Source of the DNA: Cylindrotheca closterium
Lineage: Eukaryota; Bacillariophyta; Bacillariophyceae; Bacillariales; Bacillariaceae
Assembly (NCBI GenBank): GCA_933822405.4
Contig: CAKOGP040001358.1
Coordinates: 1 to 28,708 of the forward strand
Reading direction: 5' to 3'
DNA: 28,708 nt
Below are positions 8,976 to 17,412 of the stretch, piece by piece; position 1 is the stretch's first letter, and the number at the start of each line of letters is the position of its first letter. The position numbers and the translations under genes were made by a program. The notes beneath the pieces are model-generated. The model was not told the origin of the DNA. It ran no database searches and saw nothing but the letters and a program-made list of their open reading frames with translations.

Positions 8976-10675
8976 AGTAGTTACCGGGAGGGAGAGAATT
9001 TAAAAAAGCATCCAGCGAGGTGGGCCACCTGGCTGGATGTGTTTTGGTTGCGTACCTTGGCCTTCCGTCAAACGCCGCAACCTTGCATGACGGGATCGTT
9101 GGTGGTTAGGGACCACCGCCGGGGGGCACTGTCAGCCAATGATGTTGCTTTGCTGGAGGAGGGGCTTGACGAACGGTGGTTCCCTGTGGCTGATGCTGGT
9201 TCTGCCATTCTGGCCTCCAATTCCAACATGCGAGCATCCTTGGCAGCCTCTGCATCCTTGGCTTGAGCCAGTTCTTCCGCCGCAGTCTCTAATTCCTTGC
9301 AAAGGTCATTGACACCCGCTTTCATACTCTCCAATAGTGCTGCCATATTGACCGCGCTTCCTACTGTAGCGCCGTCATCCATATCCTTGGCAGCTGACAT
9401 TGAAAGGTCAATGGTGATGGTGCCCTTGAACCCCGGAGAAGCCTGCTCAGCCGCAAGGAGTTTCTCAATCCATTCATTATCGTCCTTTTCCACTTGCTGG
9501 TCCAAATCTACGTCCCTCTCATACTCAGAGAGTGCCAGATGTTGGCTTTGATCCCAGGTCATAGCATTGGTAACTGTTTGGTTGTAGTGATCCAAGCAGA
9601 GCCAAGTGCGGCACGTCTTCCGCTGGTGCTTCAGATCCTGCCAGAGCTCCAGGTGAGAGATAAGGAAGGCAGCCAGGTTCTTGAGAACCTCCTGTGCAAA
9701 TGAGGCAAACTTTTGGCACACCACAAACACGGTAGAAACCATCAATCGGACCTGGTAGAATCATTTGGAAGAGACCAGCTGGGCCCTGATTCAGTTCAAC
9801 ATCCATTGCTGCAAGCCATGCACTTTGATCGAACGCCTCAGTGGTGGGGGCCTGTTCAGATGCGGAAAGTTTTGCCCGAGCTGAAGACTTGGTAGGAGGG
9901 TTGGTTGCTGACTGTGGGGTAGAAGACTTTGGTCCAGTGGAAGACGGTTTGGGGTGTGTGTGAGGAGTTGGCGTAGGTTTCGCTGTTGGTTGGTTGGTTG
10001 GTTGGTTGGTTGGTTGGACTGGTTTTTCTTGGACTCCTTGCAACATGAACGCTTGGTGGATAGGGTAGGTTGCGGTGGCTGAACTGTTGTTGGAGGAGCA
10101 GTCCCACTCTGGTTGGTTGGTGTCGATCCTTGGGACGCCGGAGGAACGGCTGGTGGCAGCGGGGGAGCATCAGGAGAGTGTGCATCCGGTTGGGCTAGTT
10201 GGTCTGGCTGGTCACATGGAGGGTACTTGATCGCTGGGATCCACTGAATAGCACACAGGAATTGAAGTAGGGACTTGCCCTTCCACTACTTGCAGTACTT
10301 TGGGATGCACACCTTAGTCAACATGCCTTGGATAGGGAACAGCGGGGCCAGGGAGGTACAGGTCTGGGAGGTGGTGTCGTGGGTGTTGATGAGTTTGCCA
10401 ATGATGCCATTCCACTGCCCCCTGGTTGCACAAGATCGCCAAGTTGCTCTTTTGTAATTGCCCCGCAATCGGAGACAAACTGAGTCGAAGCTCCAAATGG
10501 CACGTGACATTTCTTTGTTTCTGGTCGGAGCCATGCAAACAGGGCCCATGCCACTCTATCCACTTCAGACGCCGCTACCCAAATGTGCCACGCTTTTGGC
10601 CCCTTGGAGGACATCCATTTTTGACCAGCAGTACCTCTCTGACGTGTCTCCCCAGAGCAACGGAAGCTGGAGGAA
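8976..10675 (-). pseudogene. LINE ORF1-like region (broken)
   Basis: Several overlapping open pieces precede the endonuclease on the minus strand. The piece 9745-9068 is most protein-like: SEYERDVDLDQQVEKDDNEW and then an Ala/Glu-rich stretch of heptad character (MAALLESMKAGVNDLCKEL onward) that looks like a coiled coil. The piece 10046-9525 begins with a Thr/Pro/Gln linker encoded by the TTGG microsatellite. The piece 10614-10318 has the motif AWHIWVAASEVDRVAWALF. Position and coiled coil fit the RNA-binding ORF1 protein of a LINE, but I recognise no RNA-binding motif. The exact right limit, near the Copia gag remnant, is uncertain. Confidence 0.45.
9986..10017. repeat. TTGG microsatellite (8 units)
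   Basis: Eight perfect TTGG units lie here. On the minus strand they encode the repeated Asn-Gln-Pro-Thr linker of the LINE ORF1-like region. Confidence 0.9.
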
Positions 10676-10926
10676 ATTTTTCTGACACCTTGGAACGGTA
10701 CATTGGCATGGCTTGATCATATGACATAGTCATGGGAATAACATGCATGTTAGCTTCAATTGCCGCTTATGTCTGTGACAAGAAGTCAGCTTTGATTTGT
10801 TGTTGGAAGGATTGTAGCTTCATAACATCAGTATACATTACACGTCCATATTTGCGATGCATGGTTGCATAGGCATTACTTAATATATTGAGCGTCAGTT
10901 TGTCCTTGGAAATTCCCAGTGTCAGG
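10676..10926 (-). pseudogene. Copia A gag remnant
   Basis: On the minus strand the frame gives ILSNAYATMHRKYG, YTDVMKLQSFQQQIKADFL and, after a TAA stop, IPMTMSYDQAMPMYRSKVSE. This aligns in order with the Copia B gag (KKVYATCDKHEG, SDAMKLRSLQNKVTAPFL, CSERKFPQ). The match ends at SEKFP (about 10676), where LINE sequence starts. It sits between the 5' LTR and the foreign fragments, as expected for gag. Confidence 0.7.
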
Positions 10927-11216
10927 GATTTGACATAAAATCATGGCATCATAGATTGTAAAAACAGTGGCGGCCATTTTGCCTATAAAAGTGATTCCTT
11001 AGTTAGTACGTTCGTATTGGTGTTGCATTCTTTACACCTTTGACAGTTTTACATGGTCAAAACCGGTGATGTAGCACCATTGACACAATCCAAATCGGCT
11101 TTGCACATATTAAAAAATATTGCAGTATTTGTATTCATAATTTGTTCATTTGAATGCATTTCATCGAATAGCTTTTTCTTTCATACCTATTGGGTTGTGA
11201 TAAACAATGTAAAATA
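10927..11216. other. Copia A 5' leader, no gene seen
   Basis: This AT-rich stretch lies between gag remnant and 5' LTR. It contains no convincing reading frame. On the minus strand GTTTATCACAACC (11193-11205) resembles the Copia B primer-binding site GGTTTATCAGATCC, but it lies about 11 bases inside the LTR edge. Confidence 0.4.
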
Positions 11217-11389
11217 CGTCGTGTAGCGATAGACTTACAGGGAGGATGATAAAAGTAAAGTAAAATTGATAGACGTTCGTAAAAGGAAATCTAGAAAGTT
11301 GTGATGATGTGTGTGGTCCATCACCAATTCTGTACATTACTGCGTACAGACTATGCGTGCGTATCTAATAGCACGGTGACCTTTATTTG
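11217..11389 (-). repeat. 5' LTR of Copia A (LTR2)
   Basis: It has the same 173-bp length and the same ends as LTR1 at 1294-1466, starting CGTCGTGTAGCG and ending CTTTATTTG on the plus strand. No polypurine tract follows it; instead the protease gene of Copia C starts directly (11390). This fits the 5' LTR of a minus-strand element inserted in Copia C. Confidence 0.75.
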
Positions 11390-11767
11390 CAGGTAAGCCG
11401 TAGTTCTGATCCTTCACACGGATCCATAGACGTCTCTAACAGTCCATTCAGCTGTTCCACTTCCCACAACCTCACACAATCCTTGGAGGCCATTGATAGA
11501 TTTTAGTGGGCTAGGGCCGACTTTAGAGATGAAATCTGACTGGTGAGGTGTAATTGAGACAGATGCTCCGGTATCGATGACCATCGGAGTCTTAGAGTTG
11601 TCGGAGAGGTAGACCGGCTGATGGTGGAGAGTGTCAGGCAACCATGGAATATGACAATCAATCTGAGAGATAGCGGAGTTGGCAGCTCGAGACAAGGTTG
11701 CAGCATTCAACTTAGCTGCCTTGAGGGACGTTTTGACTTCTGTTTCTTCGGACTTGGTGTGCAGCAA
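11390..11767 (-). pseudogene. Copia C aspartic protease (truncated)
   Basis: This is a retroviral-type aspartic protease, which cleaves gag-pol. The active site VIDTGASVSITPHQSDF is clear, followed by GPSPLKSINGLQG and the flap-side stretch EVVGSGTAEWTVRDVYGSV. A TGA (11414-11416) follows, after which the same frame continues RIRTTAYL and then runs into the Copia A LTR at 11389. The TGA sits where relatives have a basic residue, so a CGA-to-TGA change is likely. The rest of this pol (integrase, RT, RNase H) is not present in the window. Confidence 0.85.
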
Positions 11768-11779
11768 CCATAGAGGATT

Positions 11780-12193
11780 TCACAGGGCTGCTATTTGATG
11801 GTATTGCTTGAGAGGATTGACACTTTGAACAAAGTGGTTGAGGTCAACTCCATACTGGGCGTCAATCTGGATGAAGCTTAAGTGAAGGAAACGATGCTTG
11901 TTCCTTGTGTTGGCTTCGAGGATCTCTTCATCTGAAGGTGAGTTCCAATTATGGGGAACACTTGTGACTTGCTTTTTGGCTTGCTTATGTTGCTTTTTTC
12001 TTTGCGTTTCTTTTGTTCTTGCCGTCTTCCGATAGAACTCTACTCTTTGAGGCTTGACTTGACGACATAAGGCTTTGAGGATGAGGTGATAATGAGGTGG
12101 GTTGCGCTTTCGAGACTTGGGCTTGAAACAGCGCCAAGGAAAGGCACATCCGAGAAGTTCTAGCGCATTGAAGGGAGGAGTTGGCACTAGCAA
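11780..12193 (-). pseudogene. Possible Copia C gag-protease linker (unrecognised)
   Basis: An open stretch upstream of the protease on the minus strand contains a lysine-rich segment (KETQRKKQHKQAKKQV) and then SDEEILEANTRNKHRFLHLS. I do not recognise a domain. Its place between gag and protease suggests polyprotein linker, and the alternative frame (12215-11985) is equally plausible over part of it. Confidence 0.3.
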
Positions 12194-12485
12194 AGGCAGA
12201 AATGGTTGTCTGCATGAAGGCTTAGTTTGATGATCAAGTCGCTACTGGAGGAGAGGATGGAGAAACTACTGAGGGCATTGCTGCATTTCAGATGAGGACA
12301 AAACTGGCGAGGACAAGCAGTTTCAAGAGGTATAAAAAGTCAACTAGACCTTAAAGAGGAGACCTCATCCATACTCCCTTGCAGCAAGGGCCACCACATG
12401 GTGACGGAAGGGTAGGATGCGATGACGGTAGAGAGGAAGACTACAATCATCCGTAGGAGTCAAGTGGCATGGTTCACTTGATCAA
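12194..12485. other. No gene seen
   Basis: This stretch of about 290 bases lies between the possible linker and the solo LTR. No convincing reading frame or repeat is seen in it. Confidence 0.4.
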
Positions 12486-12650
12486 TGCAATAGACTTACT
12501 AGGAGGATGTTAAGATTAAAGGAAAGTTGATTCACGTTCGTAAAAGGAAATCTAGAAACCTGTGGTGATGTGTGTGGTCCATCATTGATCCTGTACGTTA
12601 CTGCGTACAGACTATGCATGCGTATCTAATAGCACAGTGACCTTTATTTG
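12486..12650 (-). repeat. Solo LTR of the Copia A family (LTR3) within Copia C
   Basis: The sequence matches LTR1 and LTR2 from TAGACTTACTAGGAGG to CTTTATTTG, but lacks their first 10 bases or so. Gag of Copia C lies to its right and the Copia C protease to its left, both on the minus strand. An isolated LTR left after recombination between two LTRs is the simplest reading. No clear target duplication is seen. Confidence 0.65.
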
Positions 12651-12890
12651 TCATCATGGGGCCATCCAAAAAGAACAACAAGAAGTGTTACAGCTGTGGC
12701 AGGGAGGTAGAGCGGGAGGCGTCTCCACCAACCAGCAGTCCAGTGAGACAGCAGACCCCACCAAGGCCACGGCCAAACAACAATCCACCCTTGAGTGCTC
12801 TTGAGGAGCTCTCGTTCTTCATTGGTATCAGAGTTGGACGGGGAGTAATTCCCGGACATGGCGGCTCTGAGCTTGATCTTGTTCTTTTGT

Positions 12891-14073
12891 TGTCTTTGTT
12901 TTGCTCTTGGTTGCATTGATCCGGAGTGTGGCGGCAGTATTTCTTGAGAGTTTTGCACCAATATCAGGGCTTGGAGTCACCGTTGACATACTTTGCTTTA
13001 AGTTTGTCTTCTGCTTTTGGCGCAGTGGTCTTCCATGCAGATACATTTGAAGATTTTTGCTTACTGTTGTTCTTGCCTGTGCCTTCATGCTTACCACCTC
13101 CGGACTTCTTGTCATTGTCTTTCTTCTTTCCGCTTTCAGACCTCTTGGAGTTTTCGATTTGCTTGAACTCGGCCTTCAGCAAGAGGATAGCTTGTTGATT
13201 TTCATCGGGGCAATTCCAGGTTTGATCATGAACACAATTCTTGTAATAGTTTTTGGCGTCCTGCATGAGTCTGGCTTCATTGATGGGCTTGGAGTTGTCC
13301 TCATGTTTTTCTTCTTTTCTCCCAATGTATGACACAAATGACTTATTAGATGCTGCCTTGTACCCTTCAAACAGGTGGATCAGTACATCCTTGGACTCCT
13401 CCCCATAGTGGGCAAGGTTCTCAAATTGCTCAGAAACGTAAAGATTGAACTTTTCAATGTTTGATCCAACCTTGGTCATGTATTTGGGAAGTTTTGCAAG
13501 TTGATGTTGGATGTGATTCACATTGGAGTTGCTAGCGGGAGTTGTCCTCAGAAGGACCACCTTCAGATACGCCAATCCGCCTCTTGTTCCATTAATGGTG
13601 AAGAGATTTTTGTCCTGTAAGACTTTAGCTTGGGCAGATTCCGTGAGCGGCTTGTAGATGCAGAGCTGCAAGTGGAGAGAGCTTTGCTTGCTGCGACTGT
13701 CAGCTTGAACAAGGTAGGCTTGCTCATGGCGTCAAACATCTTTGATAGAGATTCGTCCATGGAGTTGCAGGAAGTCGTCAGTGGCGTTGTTTCTTGCAGA
13801 GTTTTGAACCTGGAAGGTGATGGTCCATCCCGCCTCAACGGATCTAGTTTGGATTCTCTTGATAAAATTTAGTAGTCTTGCTGGCTACAAATCAAACTTG
13901 TGTTCACCACTAGAGTAGAGCAAATTGACTGCCTTTGAGTACTGTTTGATGCTGTAGGAAGTTCCAATGTTGATAGGAGTAGTTTCTGGAACACCCGGCA
14001 GAACGATGATTTTTGTCATTGTTCGAAGAGCGGACAGACCTTCTTCAGTCATTTTTGAAATCCATGTGATCAC
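12891..14073 (-). pseudogene. Copia C gag with zinc knuckle (broken)
   Basis: This is the capsid/nucleocapsid precursor that packages element RNA. The reading starts with SALRTMTKIIVLPGVPETT and NLLYSSGEHKFDL. After a stop and frame changes (13885-13671) it continues as a long open stretch (13671-12964) with HIQHQLAKLPKYM, EQFENLAHYGEESKDVLIHL, FEGYKAASNKSFVSYI and a Lys/Ser/Gly-rich tail. A TGA at 12964-12966 separates the tail from YWCKTLKKYCRHTPDQC, a zinc-knuckle-like Cys/His cluster. The FEGYKAA and W-C-H-C patterns are those I associate with diatom Copia gags. The lineage differs from Copia A and B. Confidence 0.75.
13984..14015. repeat. Inverted repeat, left arm (partner 16292-16323)
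   Basis: These 32 bases match the reverse complement of 16292-16323 with about seven mismatches. On the minus strand here the segment encodes IIVLPGVPE of the Copia C gag. On the plus strand at the partner it encodes VIVLPGVPE, with mostly synonymous differences. The arms bracket the 14-16 kb module. Confidence 0.6.
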
Positions 14074-14077
14074 ATGG
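14062..14077. other. 16-bp perfect palindrome
   Basis: CCATGTGATCACATGG is a perfect palindrome just upstream of the gag fragment start. It lies at the outer left edge of the repeat-flanked module. No function is known to me. Confidence 0.7.
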
Positions 14078-14147
14078 GATAAGAAGAATAACTCATACTT
14101 AAGAGCAAAAGCTAATGATGACCAATTATGATTGGTTCAGACAGAAA

Positions 14148-14372
14148 CAATGAGAAGCAACCAAAGCGATGAGAAGCGACCACAACGCAATCAGAAGTGA
14201 GCAAAATATCGTTCCGAATGGAAATTACTCGTTCCGAATGGAAATTACTCGTTCCGAATGGAAATTACTCGTTCCGAATGGAAATTACTCGTTCCGAATG
14301 GAAATTACTCGTTTCCCAAAGCAATGAGAAGCGACCAAAACGATGAGAAGCGACCAAAAGTGAGTAATTTTT
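14148..14372. repeat. Left short-repeat array of the unclassified module
   Basis: Five perfect copies of a 20-bp unit, gttccgaatggaaattactc, occupy 14211-14310. On each side are copies of a 19-bp word of the form cgatgagaagcgaccaaaa (14148, 14167, 14322 and 14341). Both words recur at 15977-16092, the 19-bp word in direct and the 20-bp word in inverted orientation. Confidence 0.9.
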
Positions 14373-14532
14373 TGGGGGGCTGATCTTGGGGGGCATTTTT
14401 TCACAGCTGGGACTTTGGCAAGACCATCCTGCCTTGGCTAAACAGGCTCGCTCAAAACAAATAATACCGGTAATCATCAACGACACAAAAGACAAAATGA
14501 AGTTTTCTTCTCTGTCAAACACCTTCCTCTTG

Positions 14533-15474
14533 TCACCAGAGCATTGGGGTTTCTTGCAGGTGTTCTCGGAATTCCCCAGCCAAAGCAATCTTCCAGGAAA
14601 GAGTGAGGCCATACTGGTCTTTCTTGAAACTGGTGTTATCTTCAGGCTTGTTATCGATGCCACTCTTCTTGCTGTCAACAATAAAGTCCGACTTGGGGGA
14701 GAAGATTCTATTCGCAAACACTGGTTTTTCCATTGAAAACACGATGATCGAGTAATTGAAAAATAGGTCCAAGTCTCTTTCAGCATTCACTGCCTCTGCC
14801 TTCAGGGCATTGACAACAGTCTTTTTTGCTCCGGGATTATCGGACTTAGCAATACCAAACTTCTGGTACTGACGTGCAGTGAAGTTGGCTACTGGCTCTC
14901 GAAACAAAAGAATATGACCGAGATGCTTTTGAAAGCAAGCTGGCACCTCAAAAGAATTTGCGATTTTGAGTTCATAGAACTTGTAGTCATCTGGGGGGCA
15001 TGGGCAGTTCACAGTGATGGTTTGATACTCAATATGGTCTTGTTCGATCAGACCTTGGCAAATGAAAGTGTTTCCGTGGCGGTGGCCATGTTCTGGAAAA
15101 TTATAGATGACGTTTGGCCATTTCTTGGAACCATCTTGGTGATAGTCGGGAAGAGGGTAGCTGGGCCTGGTTCTTGTTGGTGGGGAACCAAAGCCACAAG
15201 GAGAGGAGAAACTATGAGATCCATAGCTTGTGGCTCCAAAGATTTGACTTGGTGAGCCAATAGAGGAGTTTGCAGAAATGTTCATCCCTGAAAGATTAGA
15301 AACAAGGAGGTCAAAAGAGGAGTTGAGTGCAGTTGCTTGTTCTGGAATTGTCAAAGACACTGCAGTACGCTGTTCAGGAGCTGGCAATTGTTGGTTTGTC
15401 CTCCTTGGTCTCCTCCGTCTCCATCCTGTCGTCTGCGTCAACAGGGTTTTCCTTGTTTGATTTGAGTTCAGCAC
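14533..15474 (-). CDS. Unknown protein, C-terminal part, in repeat-flanked module
   Basis: A long open frame on the minus strand encodes 313 residues; I recognise no domain. The N-terminal third is Ser/Gln/Pro-rich. The remainder is globular in composition, with KKWPNVIYNFPEHGHRHGNT, FICQGLIEQDHIEYQTITV, FYELKIANSFEVPACFQKHL and FFNYSIIVFSMEKPVF. Its first 33 residues overlap the preceding frame (15374-15867). The two probably form one protein of about 450 residues split by a frameshift near 15385. It has no gag, RT, integrase or transposase motif that I can see. The frame ends at a TAG 130 bases before the left repeat array. Confidence 0.5.
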   Translation of the reverse strand: MLNSNQTRKTLLTQTTGWRRRRPRRTNQQLPAPEQRTAVSLTIPEQATALNSSFDLLVSNLSGMNISANSSIGSPSQIFGATSYGSHSFSSPCGFGSPPTRTRPSYPLPDYHQDGSKKWPNVIYNFPEHGHRHGNTFICQGLIEQDHIEYQTITVNCPCPPDDYKFYELKIANSFEVPACFQKHLGHILLFREPVANFTARQYQKFGIAKSDNPGAKKTVVNALKAEAVNAERDLDLFFNYSIIVFSMEKPVFANRIFSPKSDFIVDSKKSGIDNKPEDNTSFKKDQYGLTLSWKIALAGEFREHLQETPMLW

Positions 15475-15867
15475 AAGTTGTATCCGACATCTCGATCTTG
15501 TGTTTCTTTAGCAATTTGATGTAGGTTTCAATACCCACCCGTTTCACAGTGTTGTTGATGACCCAACTGTAGTGCTTTCTTGTGATGCTTCCTTTTTCAC
15601 CAAATATTGTCTTGTTTGTATTCCGTAGTTGAATAGGCACAAAATTCCAACGATCTAGATTGTGTTCCTCAATGCTTTGAAGCTGATAATGAATTTCCCA
15701 ATCTGCAAGTTTCTTACCTGCTCCTTCCTCAAGAGAAGTTACGGCGGTGGCGGAGATTGGTGGCATGGTAGATGGTTTTAAAAGCGATTTGTTGGAATCT
15801 TCCTTTTCGATTTTGTGAGCATTGTTGTTGACACTCACAATCTCCTCTCCAACCCTTTCTGGTATTG
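15374..15867 (-). CDS. Unknown protein, N-terminal part, in repeat-flanked module
   Basis: The minus-strand frame opens after a TGA at about 15870 and shows no certain ATG; a GTG lies at 15838. It encodes a polar, charged protein with LADWEIHYQLQSIEEHNLD, WNFVPIQLRNTNKTIFGE and HYSWVINNTVKRVGIETYI, ending in a Glu/Lys-rich tail. No family is recognised. It overlaps the following frame by about 100 bases in another phase. The TGA before it may be a decayed CGA, in which case the start would be slightly upstream. Confidence 0.4.
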
Positions 15868-15976
15868 CTGATCACATCTCAAGCCAAGACTTGATTGGCG
15901 ATAAAGCATCACTGATGAAGATCATGGGGGGTAGGACTGAGCAGAGCGGGGGATATTTTTGTGGGACTTCCAGAAA

Positions 15977-16092
15977 CGATGAGAAGCCACCAAAACGATG
16001 AGAAGCCACCAAAACGAGAAATAACTCACATCGCAAAGCGAGTAATTTTTATTCGGAACGAGTAATTTTTATTTGGAACGAGTACTTTTTAA
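15977..16092. repeat. Right short-repeat array of the unclassified module
   Basis: Two 19-bp words cgatgagaagccaccaaaa (15977 and 15996) are followed by two and a half copies of the reverse complement of the left 20-bp unit (from 16039, with the form cgagtaatttttattcggaa). With the left array this brackets the unknown protein. Confidence 0.85.
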
Positions 16093-16208
16093 GAAGTATT
16101 GAGTCGCGACCTAAAAGCAGTTTTTCCATCATTATGTCAGGTGAGCCTTTAAATGAATTATTACGGACTAAGAATTTTTAAAAAATGTCCCTTTTGGTTC
16201 TAAACTAT

Positions 16209-16723
16209 TTATGAACGACAAGATGTTCTTATATATGAGAAATGTCCTCTTCGTTTATTAGTCATCTTGCGAGAAGGAACCAAGAGGAATTCTAAAGTCA
16301 TCGTTTTGCCAGGTGTTCCTGAAGTTGATGGAAAAGCTCCATACTGAGAAGTATGGGTAGTCAGATTGGTCGCATTCGGATTGGTCGCATTTGCAATGAG
16401 CTGACCTTGTAGATTCATTCCTTGCGGATGAGCCAATAGCTGCCCTAGTAGATGTGCAGCATTGTTGGTTCTGCCTTGCGGTTGACCTGCTGATGCTGAC
16501 CTTGTTGTTGACCTTGTTGATTGAATGGGTTTGCCGTGACGGCTGCTGCTGCGATTAGGTTGTTTAGGAGATCGGGAACCGGAGGGTTGGCCTGTTGTCC
16601 GCCTTGTTGATTGGCTTGCGCGGTTTCATCAGCATTGCCTGCTGGCGCAGGTTATTGTTGGTTTTCCTCCACAACTTCTGGGTCTGGGTCGTTGCATCCC
16701 TGAGGAGGAGGATTGTCAGCCAT
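16209..16723 (-). pseudogene. Q-rich gag N-terminus (Copia C, broken)
   Basis: On the minus strand an ATG at 16721-16723 opens MADNPPPQGCNDPDPEV. After a TAA the same frame continues with a Gln/Asn/Ala/Pro-rich stretch (NQQGGQQANPPVPDLL, FNQQGQQQGQHQQVN) to a stop at about 16450. A second frame, 16436-16209, continues with QGQLIANATNPNATNL. Low-complexity Q/N-rich leaders are common in gag proteins, and the rest of Copia C gag lies to the left on the same strand. The unclassified module separates them. The link to Copia C is inference from position. Confidence 0.5.
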
Positions 16724-17155
16724 GTTTTGAACTTGGTTGTTTCTTTGACGGCGACGAGGGATGTACGGATCTTGATTCAGTGGGCCGTTTTGAGTACTTT
16801 GTACCATGCAATGGGCCCTTTAGATTTGCAGAGGGAGCGTGTTAAAATCCTGAGATGGCTCCACAGGAGCAAGGCCTCTGGATTGGGCTTTGAGTCAATA
16901 AAGGTAGTTAATACGGTGTCGGTCTATAAAGAATCAAATTAATAAATTGTGAGATTATTAATACTTGGTACTACTTGGAAAGAGTTGCTGCATCGAATCT
17001 CTAAGAAAGCTAATGAAATTTGAAGAGAGCTAGAGCATCAATTTTCAGTCATGACTAGAGTGACAGCTACAGTAGCGGAATAGTACAGGCGTCTGTGCGT
17101 CAATACGTCTACTGAGAGCCCAATTGTTCCAACACAAAGGGTCTCCATTAGACTC
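16724..17155. other. No gene seen (possible Copia C leader or flank)
   Basis: This AT-rich region lies between the Q-rich gag start and Copia B. No convincing reading frame, LTR match or primer-binding site was found. It is the left flank of the Copia B target site. Confidence 0.4.
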
Positions 17156-17160
17156 TGAAC
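17156..17160. other. Target site duplication of Copia B, left copy (TGAAC)
   Basis: TGAAC directly precedes the left LTR and recurs at 23284-23288 directly after the right LTR. Five-bp duplications are typical of Copia integrases. Confidence 0.85.
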
Positions 17161-17364
17161 ATGTAAATGTAATTGTTATGTTATTACGAGGGTGTTGACT
17201 TACAAAGTAGTAGATGTTAAAGATAGTAACGTAGATCAAATCGTATTCTTAAAAAGAGTGTGGTTATCGTCGTTTCATCGACAGGCTTCCGCAAAGGCCG
17301 ATCCTGTTCACTTATGGACACAAACCATTGCATGCGTTTGCAATAGCACGGTAGCCTTCATTTG
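17161..17364 (-). repeat. 3' LTR of Copia B
   Basis: The 204 bases match 23080-23283 with about 12 differences and no length change. The polypurine tract lies on its inner side, so it is the 3' LTR. Its ends resemble those of the Copia A LTRs. Confidence 0.93.
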
Positions 17365-17375
17365 GTCCCCTCAAA
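17365..17375 (-). other. Polypurine tract of Copia B
   Basis: On the minus strand the tract reads TTTGAGGGGAC directly before the 3' LTR, nearly identical to the Copia A tract. Confidence 0.8.
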
Positions 17376-17412
17376 TTGGGTTCCAACTTTGGGACCCAGT
17401 TCGATAACTTGT

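Larger units (their letters stand above)
6522..10675 (-). mobile_element. 3'-truncated LINE (non-LTR) fragment inside Copia A
   Basis: The segment holds, in order on the minus strand, an ORF1-like region with coiled coil, an apurinic-type endonuclease and a reverse transcriptase up to the FVDDTD motif. The RT C-terminus, the 3' UTR and any poly(A) tail are missing. Normal LINE insertions lose their 5' end, so a piece that keeps ORF1 and loses the 3' end is unlikely to have arrived by target-primed reverse transcription. Confidence 0.7.
1294..11389 (-). mobile_element. Copia A: chimeric LTR retrotransposon with LINE and YR-element fragments inside
   Basis: Two 173-bp LTRs (1294-1466 and 11217-11389) in the same orientation bound this region, and a polypurine tract adjoins the left one, so the element reads on the minus strand. 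From its 5' side it holds a gag remnant (10676-10926), a LINE fragment (6522-10675), a YR-retroelement RT fragment (5974-6521), the end of the integrase-RT linker, RT and RNase H. Gag C-terminus, protease and integrase core are missing where the foreign pieces sit. By my manual count the LTRs differ at about 16 of 173 positions. The 5-base flanks (AATCG left, CAGGT right) do not match, so the ends may come from recombination or a deletion. Confidence 0.75.

Noticed and set aside
10927..11216. Host gene exon in the AT-rich stretch
   Set aside because: No frame of length or splice pattern is convincing; the position fits an LTR-element leader.
12656..12919. Plus-strand reading frame with a CYSCGREVE motif and Pro-rich stretch
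   Set aside because: It lies opposite the C-terminal end of the Copia C gag and ends in a hydrophobic stretch antisense to gag coding sequence; nothing else supports a plus-strand gene.
14211..14310. 20-bp repeats as a CRISPR array
   Set aside because: The copies are directly adjacent with no spacers, and the surroundings are eukaryotic retroelements.
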